A stretch of 64,000 nt of DNA, taken from assembly GCA_964584165.1 (NCBI GenBank), contig CAZOYW010000002.1:1-64000 (forward strand), in the 5' to 3' direction. Source of the stretch: CAZKCI01 sp964584165 (lineage in GTDB: Bacteria > Auribacterota > Erginobacteria > Erginobacterales > CAZKCI01). Shown here piece after piece: positions 16,918 through 25,256 of the stretch. The notes under the pieces were generated by a model. The model was not told the origin of the DNA, ran no database searches, and saw only the letters and a program-made list of their open reading frames with translations. Position 1 is the stretch's first letter. The number at the start of each line of letters is the position of its first letter. Both the position numbers and the translations under genes were made by a program.

Positions 16918-18075
16918 ATGAACGGCGCCGCCCCCATCCTCTTCCTCTCCGGGATCCGCTGGGATTTCGCCCGGCAGCGGCACCAGCGCCTGGCCGCCCT
17001 GCTCGCCCGCCGCCGGCCGGTGCTCTTCCTGGAGATGGGCTTCTCCCCCGCCCATCTCCTCCGCCAGCGGCGGGAGACGGCTGCCCACTGGCGCTCCTCC
17101 CGGCGAGGGTTGCAGAAGGAAGGAGAGAACCTCTGGATCAGCGCCGGCCCGCCCCTCCTCCCCGGCGCCCGCCGTTTCCTCGCCCTCCAGCGCCTCAACC
17201 GCTCTCTCCTCTACCGCCGCGTCCGCCGGAAGCTCCGGCGCCTCGGATTGCAGAAGCCCCTGATCTGGATCTCCGACCCCTACTTCGGAGCACCCCCTGC
17301 CGGATGGGAGCGGGAGGGGGTGATTTTCGACTGGATCCATCTCCCGGTCGCCGAGCCGCCCTCCCGGCGGACGGTGGTCTACCGGGCCCTGCTCGAGGAG
17401 GTCTGCGCCTCGGCCGATCTCGTTTTCACCCCCTCGCGCCTCGTCCTCGAGCGCCGCGGCGCGCGCGACCCACGATTCCATTATCTCCCCCACGGGGTCG
17501 ATCCCGCCTTCTTCGGCGCCGGGCCGGAGGCGCCGGCGCCTTCCCCCCTCGCCGCGCTCCCCCGCCCGGTCGTCGGCTTCGCCGGGACGATGGGGCAGTC
17601 CTTCGACGGCGAGCTGGTCGCCGCGCTCGCCCGCTCCCGCCCGGACTGGTCCTTCGTCCTGGTCGGAGAGGCGCGCTCCGCCCTCCTGCCCCGGGGACCC
17701 AACATCCTCTCCGCCGGCCCTTGCCCACCGCGCGACCTGCCGCGCTGGCTCGAAGCCTTTTCCGCCGGGATCATCCCCTACCGGGTCGACCCGGCGACCG
17801 AGACCGTCCACCCCGTCAAGACCTACGAATACCTCGCCGCCGGCCTCCCCGTGGTCTCCACCCCTCTCCCGGAGATCGCCCATCTCGCGGGCCTGGTCGC
17901 CTTCGCCGCCAACCCGGAGGATTTCGCCCGCCGCCTGGAGGAGGAGATGCAGGGGGACACGCCGGCGAAGCGCGCGGCGCGGCGGGGTTTCGCCCGCGAA
18001 AACACCTGGGAGAAGCGGGCCGAGGAGATCGAGCGGATCATCGCCGCGGTTTTAACTCCGGCCGCGAAAAAATGA
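16918..18075 (+). CDS. GT1/GT4-type glycosyltransferase (TuaH-like)
   Basis: The 385-residue GT-B protein opens with PILFLSGIRWDFARQRHQRLAALL, the W-D-F-x-x-Q-R pattern of TuaH-like transferases of teichuronic acid and exopolysaccharide loci. The C-terminal half has VVGFAGTMG, SFVLVGEAR and PYRVDPATETVHPVKTYEYLAAGLPVV, the donor-binding region. It is likely a soluble or peripheral inner-membrane enzyme. It is divergent from the spermidine-synthase-like gene, and a hairpin followed by T-rich sequence lies directly behind the stop. Confidence 0.8.
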   Translation: MNGAAPILFLSGIRWDFARQRHQRLAALLARRRPVLFLEMGFSPAHLLRQRRETAAHWRSSRRGLQKEGENLWISAGPPLLPGARRFLALQRLNRSLLYRRVRRKLRRLGLQKPLIWISDPYFGAPPAGWEREGVIFDWIHLPVAEPPSRRTVVYRALLEEVCASADLVFTPSRLVLERRGARDPRFHYLPHGVDPAFFGAGPEAPAPSPLAALPRPVVGFAGTMGQSFDGELVAALARSRPDWSFVLVGEARSALLPRGPNILSAGPCPPRDLPRWLEAFSAGIIPYRVDPATETVHPVKTYEYLAAGLPVVSTPLPEIAHLAGLVAFAANPEDFARRLEEEMQGDTPAKRAARRGFARENTWEKRAEEIERIIAAVLTPAAKK

Positions 18076-18101
18076 AGCCGCGGATTACGCGGCTATCTTT
18101 T
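18076..18101 (+). terminator. Short hairpin followed by a T-rich run
   Basis: AGCCGCG-GATTA-CGCGGCT is followed by ATCTTTT, directly after the stop codon of the preceding glycosyltransferase. The GCCGCGGATTACGCGG core is also the unit of the repeats at 42043-42171, so it may be a repeat reused as a terminator. Confidence 0.5.
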
Positions 18102-18115
18102 ATCCGGGAGCGGCT

Positions 18116-19270
18116 ATGGAAAAACGGATCAAGGTTTTCTCGATCTCCCACTCGGCGGTGGTCGCGGGCTACCAGGAGCGCTATGTCGAGGTCGCCCGCC
18201 ACCCGGAGATCGAGCTCACCCTCCTCGTCCCCCGGCGCTGGATGCAGTTCAACCGCTCGGTGGCGTTGGAGAAGGAGAGCGATCCCAGTTACCGGATCAT
18301 CGCCCGCCAGCCCCTGACCTGGGGGCTTAAGAGCCTGCGCCTGCGCAACGTCTGCCACGTCTACCGGGGGCTCTCGCGCCTGCTCCGGGAAGCCGCCCCC
18401 GACATCGTCGAGATCTGGGAGGAGCCCTTCTCCGCGGCCGCCGCCCAGGCCGTCTTCCTCTCCCGCCGCCTCCGCCCCCGCCCCCGGGTCATCTTCTTCA
18501 CCGCTCAGAACATCGAGAAGCGCTACCCGCCCCCCTTCTCCCTTTTCGAGGGCTACGTCTACCGCTGGGCGGATTACGCCTTCCCGGTCAACGAGGACGC
18601 CCGCTGGGTGATCGAGCGCAAGGGTTATTCCGGGCCGGCCCTCGTCCTCCCCCTGGGCGTCAACCCGCGCCTCTTCTACCGCCGGGACGCCGCCGCCCTG
18701 CGCGAGGATCTCGGGCTCAAGAAGTTCACCGTCGGCTTCGCGGGGAAGTTCGACCGCCAGAAGGGGATCCTCGACCTGATCGAGTCCTGCGCCTCCCTGC
18801 GGGGGAGGATCAACCTCCTCCTGGTCGGGAAGGGGGGGATCGAGTCCGAGGTGATCGAGGCCCTGGCGCGCACCGGCCTCCTCCCGGACGCCCGGATCGT
18901 CGGGACCGTCCCCTACGCGGAGCTCCCCCGCTACCTCTCCGCGATGGACGTTCTGGCCATGCCGTCGGTCACCCTCCCCGGCCTCAAGGAGCAGTTCGGG
19001 CGGATCCTGATCGAGGCGATGGCCTGCGAGGTCCCGGTCATCGGCTCCACCTCCGGCGAGATCGCCCGGGTGATCGGGCGATCCGGGATGATCTGTCCGG
19101 AGGGGGACTGCGGCTCGCTCGGCGCCGCGATCGAGCTCCTCCTCCGGGAGCCCGGGGTGAGGGAGAACCTGGTCCAACGGGCGAAGATCAGAGTGGAGAA
19201 GGGCTACACCTGGGAGTCGATCGCCCGGCGGCAGGTGGAGGTGTACCGGATGCTCGCCGAGGCGGGTTAG
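18116..19270 (+). CDS. Family 4 glycosyltransferase
   Basis: This 384-residue GT-B protein starts IKVFSISHSAVVAGYQERYVEVA. It shows the family 4 core: PLGVNPRLFYRRD, VGFAGKFDRQKGILDLIES, LLLVGKGGIE and the donor-side E-x7-E region FGRILIEAMACEVPVIGSTSGEIA. It probably adds one sugar to the lipid-linked glycan in the cytoplasm. It stands 40 bases behind the TuaH-like gene with a hairpin between them. The TAG stop runs into the TATAATCTATA repeat. Donor and acceptor are unknown. Confidence 0.85.
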   Translation: MEKRIKVFSISHSAVVAGYQERYVEVARHPEIELTLLVPRRWMQFNRSVALEKESDPSYRIIARQPLTWGLKSLRLRNVCHVYRGLSRLLREAAPDIVEIWEEPFSAAAAQAVFLSRRLRPRPRVIFFTAQNIEKRYPPPFSLFEGYVYRWADYAFPVNEDARWVIERKGYSGPALVLPLGVNPRLFYRRDAAALREDLGLKKFTVGFAGKFDRQKGILDLIESCASLRGRINLLLVGKGGIESEVIEALARTGLLPDARIVGTVPYAELPRYLSAMDVLAMPSVTLPGLKEQFGRILIEAMACEVPVIGSTSGEIARVIGRSGMICPEGDCGSLGAAIELLLREPGVRENLVQRAKIRVEKGYTWESIARRQVEVYRMLAEAG

Positions 19271-19320
19271 CCTATAATCTATAAGCCCGGCAAAAGATTA
19301 TAGATCATAGGCTACAGGCC
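19271..19320. repeat. Imperfect inverted repeat CTATAATCTATA / ATTATAGATCATAG
   Basis: Two AT-rich arms face each other across a GCCCGGCAAAA core and fill the entire gap between two plus-strand genes. The arrangement is the same as in the other junction repeats of this window, with a private sequence. Confidence 0.6.
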
Positions 19321-20025
19321 ATGAACGCCTTCACTGCCCCTATTCTTCTCTACCACTCCGTTTGCCCGGACCGCGACTTCCGTGCCTCGGCGCGGCTCAA
19401 CCTCACCCCTGAGGGTTTTCGCGCGCATCTGGCCCATCTGAAGAGGCGTCTCTCCATCGTCAGTCTCGAACGCGCGCTGGCCGCGCCGTCCGCCGTCCGC
19501 CCCCGCGCCGTGGCCGTCACCTTCGACGACGGCTACGGGGACACCTTCCGCTGGGCCTGGCCGATCCTCCGCGCGACCCGGACTCCGGCGACGGTCTTCC
19601 TCACCGTCTCCCAGGTGGGGCGGGAGTGGGAGACCCCGCGGGGGAGATACCCCGGGATTTCCTGGGCGGAGGCGGCGGAGATGGGGCGCGATCCGCTAGT
19701 CGAGTTCGGCTCCCACGGTCTCTCCCATCGGAACCTTCCCGCCCTCGCCCCGGGGGAGGCCGCCCGGGAGATCGCGCTCTCCAAGGCCCTTCTGGAAGAG
19801 AAGCTCGGGCGGGCCGTCCGCTATTTTTCCTATCCCCACGGCGCCTGGAACGCGGCGAACAAGGCCGCGGTCGCCGCGGCCGGCTACCAGGCGGCCTTCT
19901 CGGTGATCTCGCGCAACGAGGACCGCTTTAGCCTCCGGCGGGTGCTCGTCTCCCGGTACGACGGGGTTTTCCGCCTCCGGCTCAAGCTCTCCCCGCTGTA
20001 CTGGCCTTTGCGGAGGCTCTGGTAG
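19321..20025 (+). CDS. Polysaccharide deacetylase (CE4 family)
   Basis: The 234-residue protein carries the NodB-homology motifs in order: VAVTFDDGYGDTF (catalytic base and metal Asp, D69-D70), EFGSHGLSHRNLP (metal-binding H132 and H136) and YFSYPHGAWN. The N-terminal APILLYHSV is typical of the PgaB/IcaB-like branch. It should remove acetyl groups from N-acetylhexosamine residues using a divalent metal. No signal peptide is obvious, so it may act in the cytoplasm on a lipid-linked intermediate. The TAG stop begins a GTAGGGACGATC stretch leading into the next repeat. Confidence 0.85.
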   Translation: MNAFTAPILLYHSVCPDRDFRASARLNLTPEGFRAHLAHLKRRLSIVSLERALAAPSAVRPRAVAVTFDDGYGDTFRWAWPILRATRTPATVFLTVSQVGREWETPRGRYPGISWAEAAEMGRDPLVEFGSHGLSHRNLPALAPGEAAREIALSKALLEEKLGRAVRYFSYPHGAWNAANKAAVAAAGYQAAFSVISRNEDRFSLRRVLVSRYDGVFRLRLKLSPLYWPLRRLW

Positions 20026-20028
20026 GGA

Positions 20029-20074
20029 CGATCTCAGATCGCAAATCTCGGATCTCAGATCTCAAATCTCAGAT
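20029..20074. repeat. ATCTCAGATC/ATCTCAAATC tandem repeat
   Basis: Variants of ATCTCAGATCTCAAATC fill the gap between the deacetylase and the GT9 gene. The sequence matches the core repeat seen at about 2825-2856, so this unit is shared by at least two loci. Confidence 0.7.
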
Positions 20075-21227
20075 GGATGGATCGCGATATATTTTCACCG
20101 AGAGATGGAAGAGAGCGGCGGCGGGGGCGCTCGACGCGGCGGGGGCTTTCCTTCTCCCGTCCCGGCGGTCCGGGAGGATCGATCCCGCCCGTCTCCACAA
20201 AATCCTTCTTCTCCGCCTCGACCACATCGGCGACCTCCTGATGACCACGCCGGCGATCCGCGCCCTGCGCCGCTCCTTCCCCTCCGCCCGGATCGACGTC
20301 CTGGCCAAGGAGGAGACGGCCCCCGTTTTGCGCGGCAACCCCCATCTCGACCGGGTGATCGCCTTCAACGCACCCTGGACGACGGCGCGGGGGAGAAAGG
20401 CGACCGCTTTCGAGACGCTGTGCCTGGCCCGCTCCCTGCGCCGCGAGAGGTACGACTCCGTCGTCGCCTTCCGCGCCGACCCCCGGGAGGCTCTTCTCGC
20501 CCGCGCGACCGGCGCCCCCGTCCGCCTGGGGAGCGGGGGACGGGGGGGAGGGTTCTGCTTCACCCATCTTTTCCCCCTCGATCCCCGCCAGCACGAGATC
20601 GAGAAGTGCCTCTCCCTCCTGGGGGGGCTGGGCGTTCGGGGCGAGGGGGACAAGATGGATATCTTCCCGTCCCGGGAAGATGAGATCGCGGCCGACGGCC
20701 TCTGGCGAGGGATGGGCGGAGGGGAGGGGACAAGGTGGGCGGGACTCCACCCCGGCGCGGCCTCGCCCCGGAAGCGCTGGCCGCCCGCCGCTTTCGCCCG
20801 CCTCGGCGTCCTCCTCGCCGCCGAAGGCTTCCGGATCCTCCTCCTTGGTGGGGAGGGGGACGGCGGCCTCCTCGAGGAGGTCGCTTCGCGGATGGGGGGG
20901 GCGCCGCCCCGCCTGGCGCCGCCCTCGCTCGGTCTCCTGGCCGCCCTGATCCGCCGCCTCGAGGTCCTCGTCTGCAACGACACCGCCCCCTCCCACGTCG
21001 CCCAGGCGACGGGGACGAGGAGCGTGGTCGTCTACGGCCCGACCTTCGAAGCGGTGACCGGCCCCCGGGACCGGGCGAGGCACGCGGTGGCGCGCCGGCC
21101 GTTCCCCTGCGCGCCCTGCTGGCTCCCGGGGACGAGGTTCCGATGCGATTACGATCTCCGCTGTCTTAAGCAACTGGAACCGGAGAGGGTGATAGCGGCG
21201 GTGCTGAGGGTTACTAAGGGTTACTAA
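20073..21227 (+). CDS. Family 9 glycosyltransferase (heptosyltransferase-like)
   Basis: The 384-residue protein shows the ADP-heptose:LPS heptosyltransferase pattern. It has KILLLRLDHIGDLLMTTPAIRAL near the N-terminus, FDVLAKEE-like second strands, then AGLHPGAASPRKRWP and LGLLAALIRRLEVLVCNDTAPSHVAQATG in the donor domain. GT9 enzymes act in the cytoplasm and use ADP-heptose or related donors. The last codons (V-T-K-G-Y-stop) are already part of the GGTTACTAA repeat, so the array supplies both the C-terminal residues and the TAA stop. The ATG lies in the preceding ATCTCAGATC repeat and has no clear ribosome site. Confidence 0.85.
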   Translation: MDGSRYIFTERWKRAAAGALDAAGAFLLPSRRSGRIDPARLHKILLLRLDHIGDLLMTTPAIRALRRSFPSARIDVLAKEETAPVLRGNPHLDRVIAFNAPWTTARGRKATAFETLCLARSLRRERYDSVVAFRADPREALLARATGAPVRLGSGGRGGGFCFTHLFPLDPRQHEIEKCLSLLGGLGVRGEGDKMDIFPSREDEIAADGLWRGMGGGEGTRWAGLHPGAASPRKRWPPAAFARLGVLLAAEGFRILLLGGEGDGGLLEEVASRMGGAPPRLAPPSLGLLAALIRRLEVLVCNDTAPSHVAQATGTRSVVVYGPTFEAVTGPRDRARHAVARRPFPCAPCWLPGTRFRCDYDLRCLKQLEPERVIAAVLRVTKGY

Positions 21228-21372
21228 AGGTTACTAATAGTTACTAATGGTTGCTCCCAGCGCGCATCGTTTCAGCAAGGCCGTCAACCGGCGGGGGATA
21301 TGCCAACTCTCCACGGGTTTTTCGCAACTCCTAGTAACCTCTAGTAACCATTAGCAACATTTAGTAACTTTG
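21210..21372. repeat. Inverted pair of 10-bp GTTACTAA arrays around a short core
   Basis: TTACTA recurs at 21211, 21221, 21231 and 21241. The reverse-oriented AGTAACC recurs with the same 10-bp period at 21334, 21344, 21354 (variant GCAAC) and 21364. About 75 bp of non-repeated sequence lies between. The pair fills the gap between two plus-strand glycosyltransferase genes and resembles a MITE with tandem-repeat ends. Confidence 0.85.
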
Positions 21373-21380
21373 GTTTCCCC

Positions 21381-22520
21381 ATGAGGATCGTTTTCGTCGC
21401 CTACAAGCCCTCCATCTCCGGAGGGGAGCGGGTTCTCCTCGACCTCGCGACCTGCCTGAAGCGGCGCGGCCACGAGATCGTCGCCGTCTCTCCCGGCCCC
21501 GGCCCCCTCCCGGACGCCCTCCGGAAGATCGGCGTGGAGACGGAGGTGATCCCCTTCCGGAAGACCTACGACCTCGGCGCGGTCTTCCGCCTGGCCCGCT
21601 GCCTCCGCCGCCTAAGGCCGTCTGTCCTCCATTCCCACAGCATGCTGACCAACATCCTCTGCCGCCCCGCGGGCGCGCTTTCCCGCGTCCCGGTCTCCGT
21701 CTCCACCGAGCACCTGACGATGGAGCTTGCCCGGGGCGGGAGGGGGAAGGGGAGGGGGGAGCGGGCGAAGGCGAGCTACTACCGCTTTCTCGACAACGCC
21801 ACCGCCCGCCTCAACCCGGCGGTGATCGCCGTCTCCCGGGCGGTGCGGGACGACCTGGTCGAGCAGGGGATGGACCCCTCCCGCGTCGTGGTCATCCGCA
21901 ACGGGATCGAGATCCCGGAACGGGACCCGGCTTCCGGGCGGCGCCTCCGCCGCGAGCTCGGGATCGGCGCGGACGACCCCGTCGCGGGGATGGTCGGGCG
22001 CCTCTCCCCCCAGAAGGACTATCCGACCTTCCTCCGCGCCGCCCGCATCGTCGCCGGGGAGTTCCCCCGGGCCCGCTTCCTGATCGCCGGAGAGGGGCCG
22101 CTTCGGGAGAGCCTGATCGCCGAGTCCCGCCGGCTCGGCCTCGGAGAGCGGGTGGTTTTCGCCGGCCACCGGTCCGAGGTGGCGCCGGTCTTCGCCGCCC
22201 TCGACGTCTTCGCCCTCTCCTCGCTTTGGGAGGGGCTGCCGCTGGCGGTCCTCGAGGCGATGGCGGCCGGGAAGCCGGTGGTCGCCACCGCGGTCCCGGG
22301 GACGGCGGAAGCGGTGGTCGAGGGCGGGACCGGTTTCCTCGTCTCTCTCGGCGACGGACCGGCCCTGGCCGAGCGGATCGGCCGGCTCCTCCGCGATCCC
22401 CTCCTCCGGGGGCGGATGGGGGAGGCGGGGAGGCGGCGCGCGGAGGGCGAGTTCAGCCGGGAGAGGATGGCCGAGGAGCACGAGGCCCTCTACCGGAGGC
22501 TCGGGGGCGGACGGGGATGA
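21381..22520 (+). CDS. Family 4 glycosyltransferase
   Basis: The 379-residue GT-B enzyme has RIVFVAYKPSISGGERVLLDLA at the N-terminus (GGE acceptor loop), VIRNGIEIP at the domain junction and GMVGRLSPQKDYPTFLRAA, LIAGEGPLRESL and the donor E-x7-E region SSLWEGLPLAVLEAMAAGKPVV. It is a close structural match to the WcaL/PelF-like GT4 group. Its TGA stop overlaps the ATG of the next GT4 (ATGA), so the two are coupled and probably act consecutively. Confidence 0.85.
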   Translation: MRIVFVAYKPSISGGERVLLDLATCLKRRGHEIVAVSPGPGPLPDALRKIGVETEVIPFRKTYDLGAVFRLARCLRRLRPSVLHSHSMLTNILCRPAGALSRVPVSVSTEHLTMELARGGRGKGRGERAKASYYRFLDNATARLNPAVIAVSRAVRDDLVEQGMDPSRVVVIRNGIEIPERDPASGRRLRRELGIGADDPVAGMVGRLSPQKDYPTFLRAARIVAGEFPRARFLIAGEGPLRESLIAESRRLGLGERVVFAGHRSEVAPVFAALDVFALSSLWEGLPLAVLEAMAAGKPVVATAVPGTAEAVVEGGTGFLVSLGDGPALAERIGRLLRDPLLRGRMGEAGRRRAEGEFSRERMAEEHEALYRRLGGGRG

Positions 22521-23695
22521 GCCGGAGCGGGCCGCCGACCGTTCTCTTCCTCAACCCCGCCGGCTACATCGGCGGGGCGGAGAAGAGCCTCCTCGATCTC
22601 GCCGCCGGGCTCGCCGCCTCGGGCTACCGCCCCCTGATCGTCTCGCTCGGCCCCGGTCCGCTCGAGGCGGAGGCCCGCCGGCGGGGGGTGGAGGCGGCCG
22701 GCGTGCATCTCCCTCGATTTCTTCTCTCCGTCTCGCGGCGCTCCCCTCTCCTCGCGCTTCTCGCGCTTCTCGCCGCCCCCTTCTCCCTTGCCCAGGCCAT
22801 TCTAGGATTGCGATCCATCATCCGCGCCCGAAGGGCGCGGATCGTGCATACCAACGGGCTCAAGGCCCATCTCATCGGCTGCGCCCTCCGGGCGGCGGGG
22901 GGGATCGCGCTGGTCTGGCATTTCCGGGATCTCCCCAGCGGCGCCTCCGGGCGCCTCTTCCGTCTCCTCGCCCGCGTCTTCCCCGACCGGATCGTCGCCA
23001 ACTCCCGGGCGGTCCGGTCCGCCCTCGGGGACCTCGGCCGGATCTCGGTCGTCTACAACGGACTTTCCGCCTCCGCCTTCGCCCCCTCCGCCGGGCGGGA
23101 AGAGCTCCGGCGCGAGCTCGGCGCCGGACCGGGGGAGGTCCTGGTCGGGACGGCCGGGCATTTCGCTCCCCTGAAAGGGCAGGAGGATCTGGTCCGGGCG
23201 GCCGCCCGGGTCCTGGCCGGGGCGCCGCACGCGCGCTTTGCGCTCGCCGGCGGCGCGATCTACCCGGCCTGGCGGGACTACCGGGAGAATGTCCTCGCCC
23301 TGATCCGAGCCCTCGGCCTCGAAGGGCGGGTCGTCTGTCCGGGGAACCGGGACGACCTCGGATCCTTCCTCGCCGCCCTGGACGTCTTCGTCCTCCCCTC
23401 CTGGTCCGAGGGTTTCGGGCGCTCGGCCCTGGAGGCGATGGCGGCGGGGCTCCCCGTCGTGGCGACGGCGGTGGGGGGGGTGCCGGAGGTGGTGGCGGAA
23501 GGGGAGACCGGGATCCTGGTCCCGCCCCGGGACCCCGGGGCGCTCTCCGCGGCGGTTCTCCGCCTCGTCCGGGACGGGAACTTAAGGGGAAAGCTGGGCG
23601 CGGCGGGGAGGGAGAGGGCGAAGCTCTTCACGGCGGAGAAGACGGTCTCCGGCGTAGTCGAGGTCTACCGGTCGCTGGCTGAGCGGCCGGACTGA
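22517..23695 (+). CDS. Family 4 glycosyltransferase
   Basis: I choose the ATG at 22517 (MSRSGPPTVLFLNP), which overlaps the previous stop by four bases; the frame is open further upstream only as a shadow of the preceding gene. The 392-residue product has GYIGGAEKSLLDLA, a hydrophobic stretch SPLLALLALLAAPFSLAQAI that could hold it to the membrane, IVHTNGLKAHLIG, VGTAGHFAPLKGQEDL and LPSWSEGFGRSALEAMAAGLPVV. These are the standard GT4 signatures. It ends directly before a 9-bp GGACGANAT array. Confidence 0.85.
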   Translation: MSRSGPPTVLFLNPAGYIGGAEKSLLDLAAGLAASGYRPLIVSLGPGPLEAEARRRGVEAAGVHLPRFLLSVSRRSPLLALLALLAAPFSLAQAILGLRSIIRARRARIVHTNGLKAHLIGCALRAAGGIALVWHFRDLPSGASGRLFRLLARVFPDRIVANSRAVRSALGDLGRISVVYNGLSASAFAPSAGREELRRELGAGPGEVLVGTAGHFAPLKGQEDLVRAAARVLAGAPHARFALAGGAIYPAWRDYRENVLALIRALGLEGRVVCPGNRDDLGSFLAALDVFVLPSWSEGFGRSALEAMAAGLPVVATAVGGVPEVVAEGETGILVPPRDPGALSAAVLRLVRDGNLRGKLGAAGRERAKLFTAEKTVSGVVEVYRSLAERPD

Positions 23696-23696
23696 C

Positions 23697-23759
23697 GGAC
23701 GAGATGGACGCTATGGACGAGATGGACGATATGGACGAGATGGGCAATATGGACGAGTC
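23697..23759. repeat. GGACGANAT tandem repeat, seven exact 9-bp units
   Basis: GGAC (once GGGC) recurs at 23697, 23706, 23715, 23724, 23733, 23742 and 23751. This is the longest copy of the unit also found at 5368-5410 and 7711-7746. Confidence 0.85.
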
Positions 23760-23774
23760 GCTTCGGGGCAATCC

Positions 23775-25256
23775 GTGAAGAGGCCGAAAGAGAGATTCTG
23801 GGGGCGCCGGAAGGCGGTCCTCCTTCCCCTGATCGCGGCGCTGCTCACGGCGGTTCTCCTGCCGACGCTCTACGAGCTGGCCGGTCGCCCCCTGATCCGG
23901 GCCGCCTACGAGGGGCGCTCGCTCCCCGCCCTCAACCGGATGATCTCCGACCAGGCGCGGCGCCCGTTGGAGAAATACCTGGCCCACGGGGAGGAGCTGG
24001 TCGCGGGGGCGGTGGGAGTTCTCGGGCGGATCGCTCTCCTCCTCTTCCTCCTCTTCCTCCTCACCCTCGTCCCGCTCCTCCGCTCCCGCCTTCTCCAGGG
24101 GCTCGTCCTGATGGCGGAAGCCTTTGCGCTGGTCCTGGCCCTCTCCGAGATCCTCCTCGGCTGGCTCGCCCCGGTGGACATCTTCGAGATCACCTACGAG
24201 AACTTCCAGGCCTCCGCCAACCCCGCCCTGGTCCTCGAACCGCGCCCGAACGCGGGCGAGTTCAACGCCGAGGGGATCCGCGGGCCGCTCCCGGCCGCCG
24301 CCAAGCCCCCCGGATCCTTCCGGATCCTGGTCGTCGGCGATTCGCTCGCCTTCGGCTGGAGGGTGAGGGAGGAAGAGACCTATGCCCGTCGCCTCGAGTC
24401 CCTCCTCAACCGCGCCTCCTCCCCGGGCCGCTTCGAGGTCATCAACCTGGGCGTTCCGGGCTACCGGGCGACCCAGGTGGTGGAGCGGCTGAAGGAGAAA
24501 GGGCTGAAATACGGGCCGGACCTGGTCGTCTACGGCCACTGGCTCGACGACGTCGCCAACAGCGGCTTCGCCGCCTTCTTCCTCTCCCCGGCCAAGATCG
24601 CCGTCGGCGAGGCGGTCAACCGGGCCCTCTCCGCCTCTCCCCTCGAGCGGGGGCTGAAAAAGGTCCTTCTCTCCTCCCAGATCGTGCGCCGCTCGCTCCT
24701 CTTCGCGCGGGAGTTCTGGCGGCGGGGCCATCCCGACCCCGTCCGCCCGCCCGTCCCCTGGGGGAAGGGGAGTGAGGCGCTCCCGCCGGAGACGGGCGCG
24801 ATCTGGAAGGAGCTCTGCGCCCGGGTCCGCTCCGGGGAAGTCCGCGACGAAGCCGGCTCCGAGCCCTACTACGCCGATTATTGCCATCCCCAAGACTTCG
24901 TCCTCTGGGACCGGGCGCTTTCGGACCTCTCCGGGATCTGCCGGGAGAGGGGGATCCCCTGCCTCCTCGTCCAGACCCCGGTCCTGACCGCTCTCCGGGG
25001 CGCGAACTACCCCTGGGCGGAGCTCCATCGCTTCATCGCCGCCACGGCGCGTCTCCGCGGGATCGAGACGCTTGACCTCAGGGAGGAGTTCGATAAATAT
25101 CCGCTCTCCTCGCTCAAGGGGGCGGACCTCGAGCACCCCAACGCCCGGGGTCACGAGATCGTGGCGGAGGCGATCGCGGAATGGGTGAGGGAGAATCTTA
25201 TAGGTCCTATAGGTCCTATAGGACCTATAAGACCTATAGGACCTATAAACAAATGA
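23775..25256 (+). CDS. Membrane-anchored SGNH/GDSL hydrolase
   Basis: The 493-residue protein has hydrophobic segments near residues 14-30, 77-100 and 110-132, then an SGNH hydrolase domain: LVVGDSLAFGW (nucleophile S190), VINLGVPGY, a YGHWLDD block in the position of the usual G-x-N-D, and a C-terminal D-L-E-H-P catalytic pair. Such proteins in glycan loci often act as O-acetylesterases or acyltransferase partners. The final residues read as a Gly-Pro-Ile repeat because the coding frame runs through the 9-bp TATAGGTCC array before stopping. That tail is unlikely to be part of the fold. The stop overlaps the next start (ATGA). Confidence 0.75.
   Translation: MKRPKERFWGRRKAVLLPLIAALLTAVLLPTLYELAGRPLIRAAYEGRSLPALNRMISDQARRPLEKYLAHGEELVAGAVGVLGRIALLLFLLFLLTLVPLLRSRLLQGLVLMAEAFALVLALSEILLGWLAPVDIFEITYENFQASANPALVLEPRPNAGEFNAEGIRGPLPAAAKPPGSFRILVVGDSLAFGWRVREEETYARRLESLLNRASSPGRFEVINLGVPGYRATQVVERLKEKGLKYGPDLVVYGHWLDDVANSGFAAFFLSPAKIAVGEAVNRALSASPLERGLKKVLLSSQIVRRSLLFAREFWRRGHPDPVRPPVPWGKGSEALPPETGAIWKELCARVRSGEVRDEAGSEPYYADYCHPQDFVLWDRALSDLSGICRERGIPCLLVQTPVLTALRGANYPWAELHRFIAATARLRGIETLDLREEFDKYPLSSLKGADLEHPNARGHEIVAEAIAEWVRENLIGPIGPIGPIRPIGPINK
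25200..25250. repeat. TATAGGACC/TATAGGTCC 9-bp tandem array inside a gene end
   Basis: Units begin at 25200, 25209, 25218, 25227 and 25236. CCTATAGG is itself a palindrome. The array forms the last codons of the SGNH hydrolase gene. A related array (26346-26384) lies on the other side of the following GT4 gene, so that gene is bracketed by the same unit. Confidence 0.85.
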
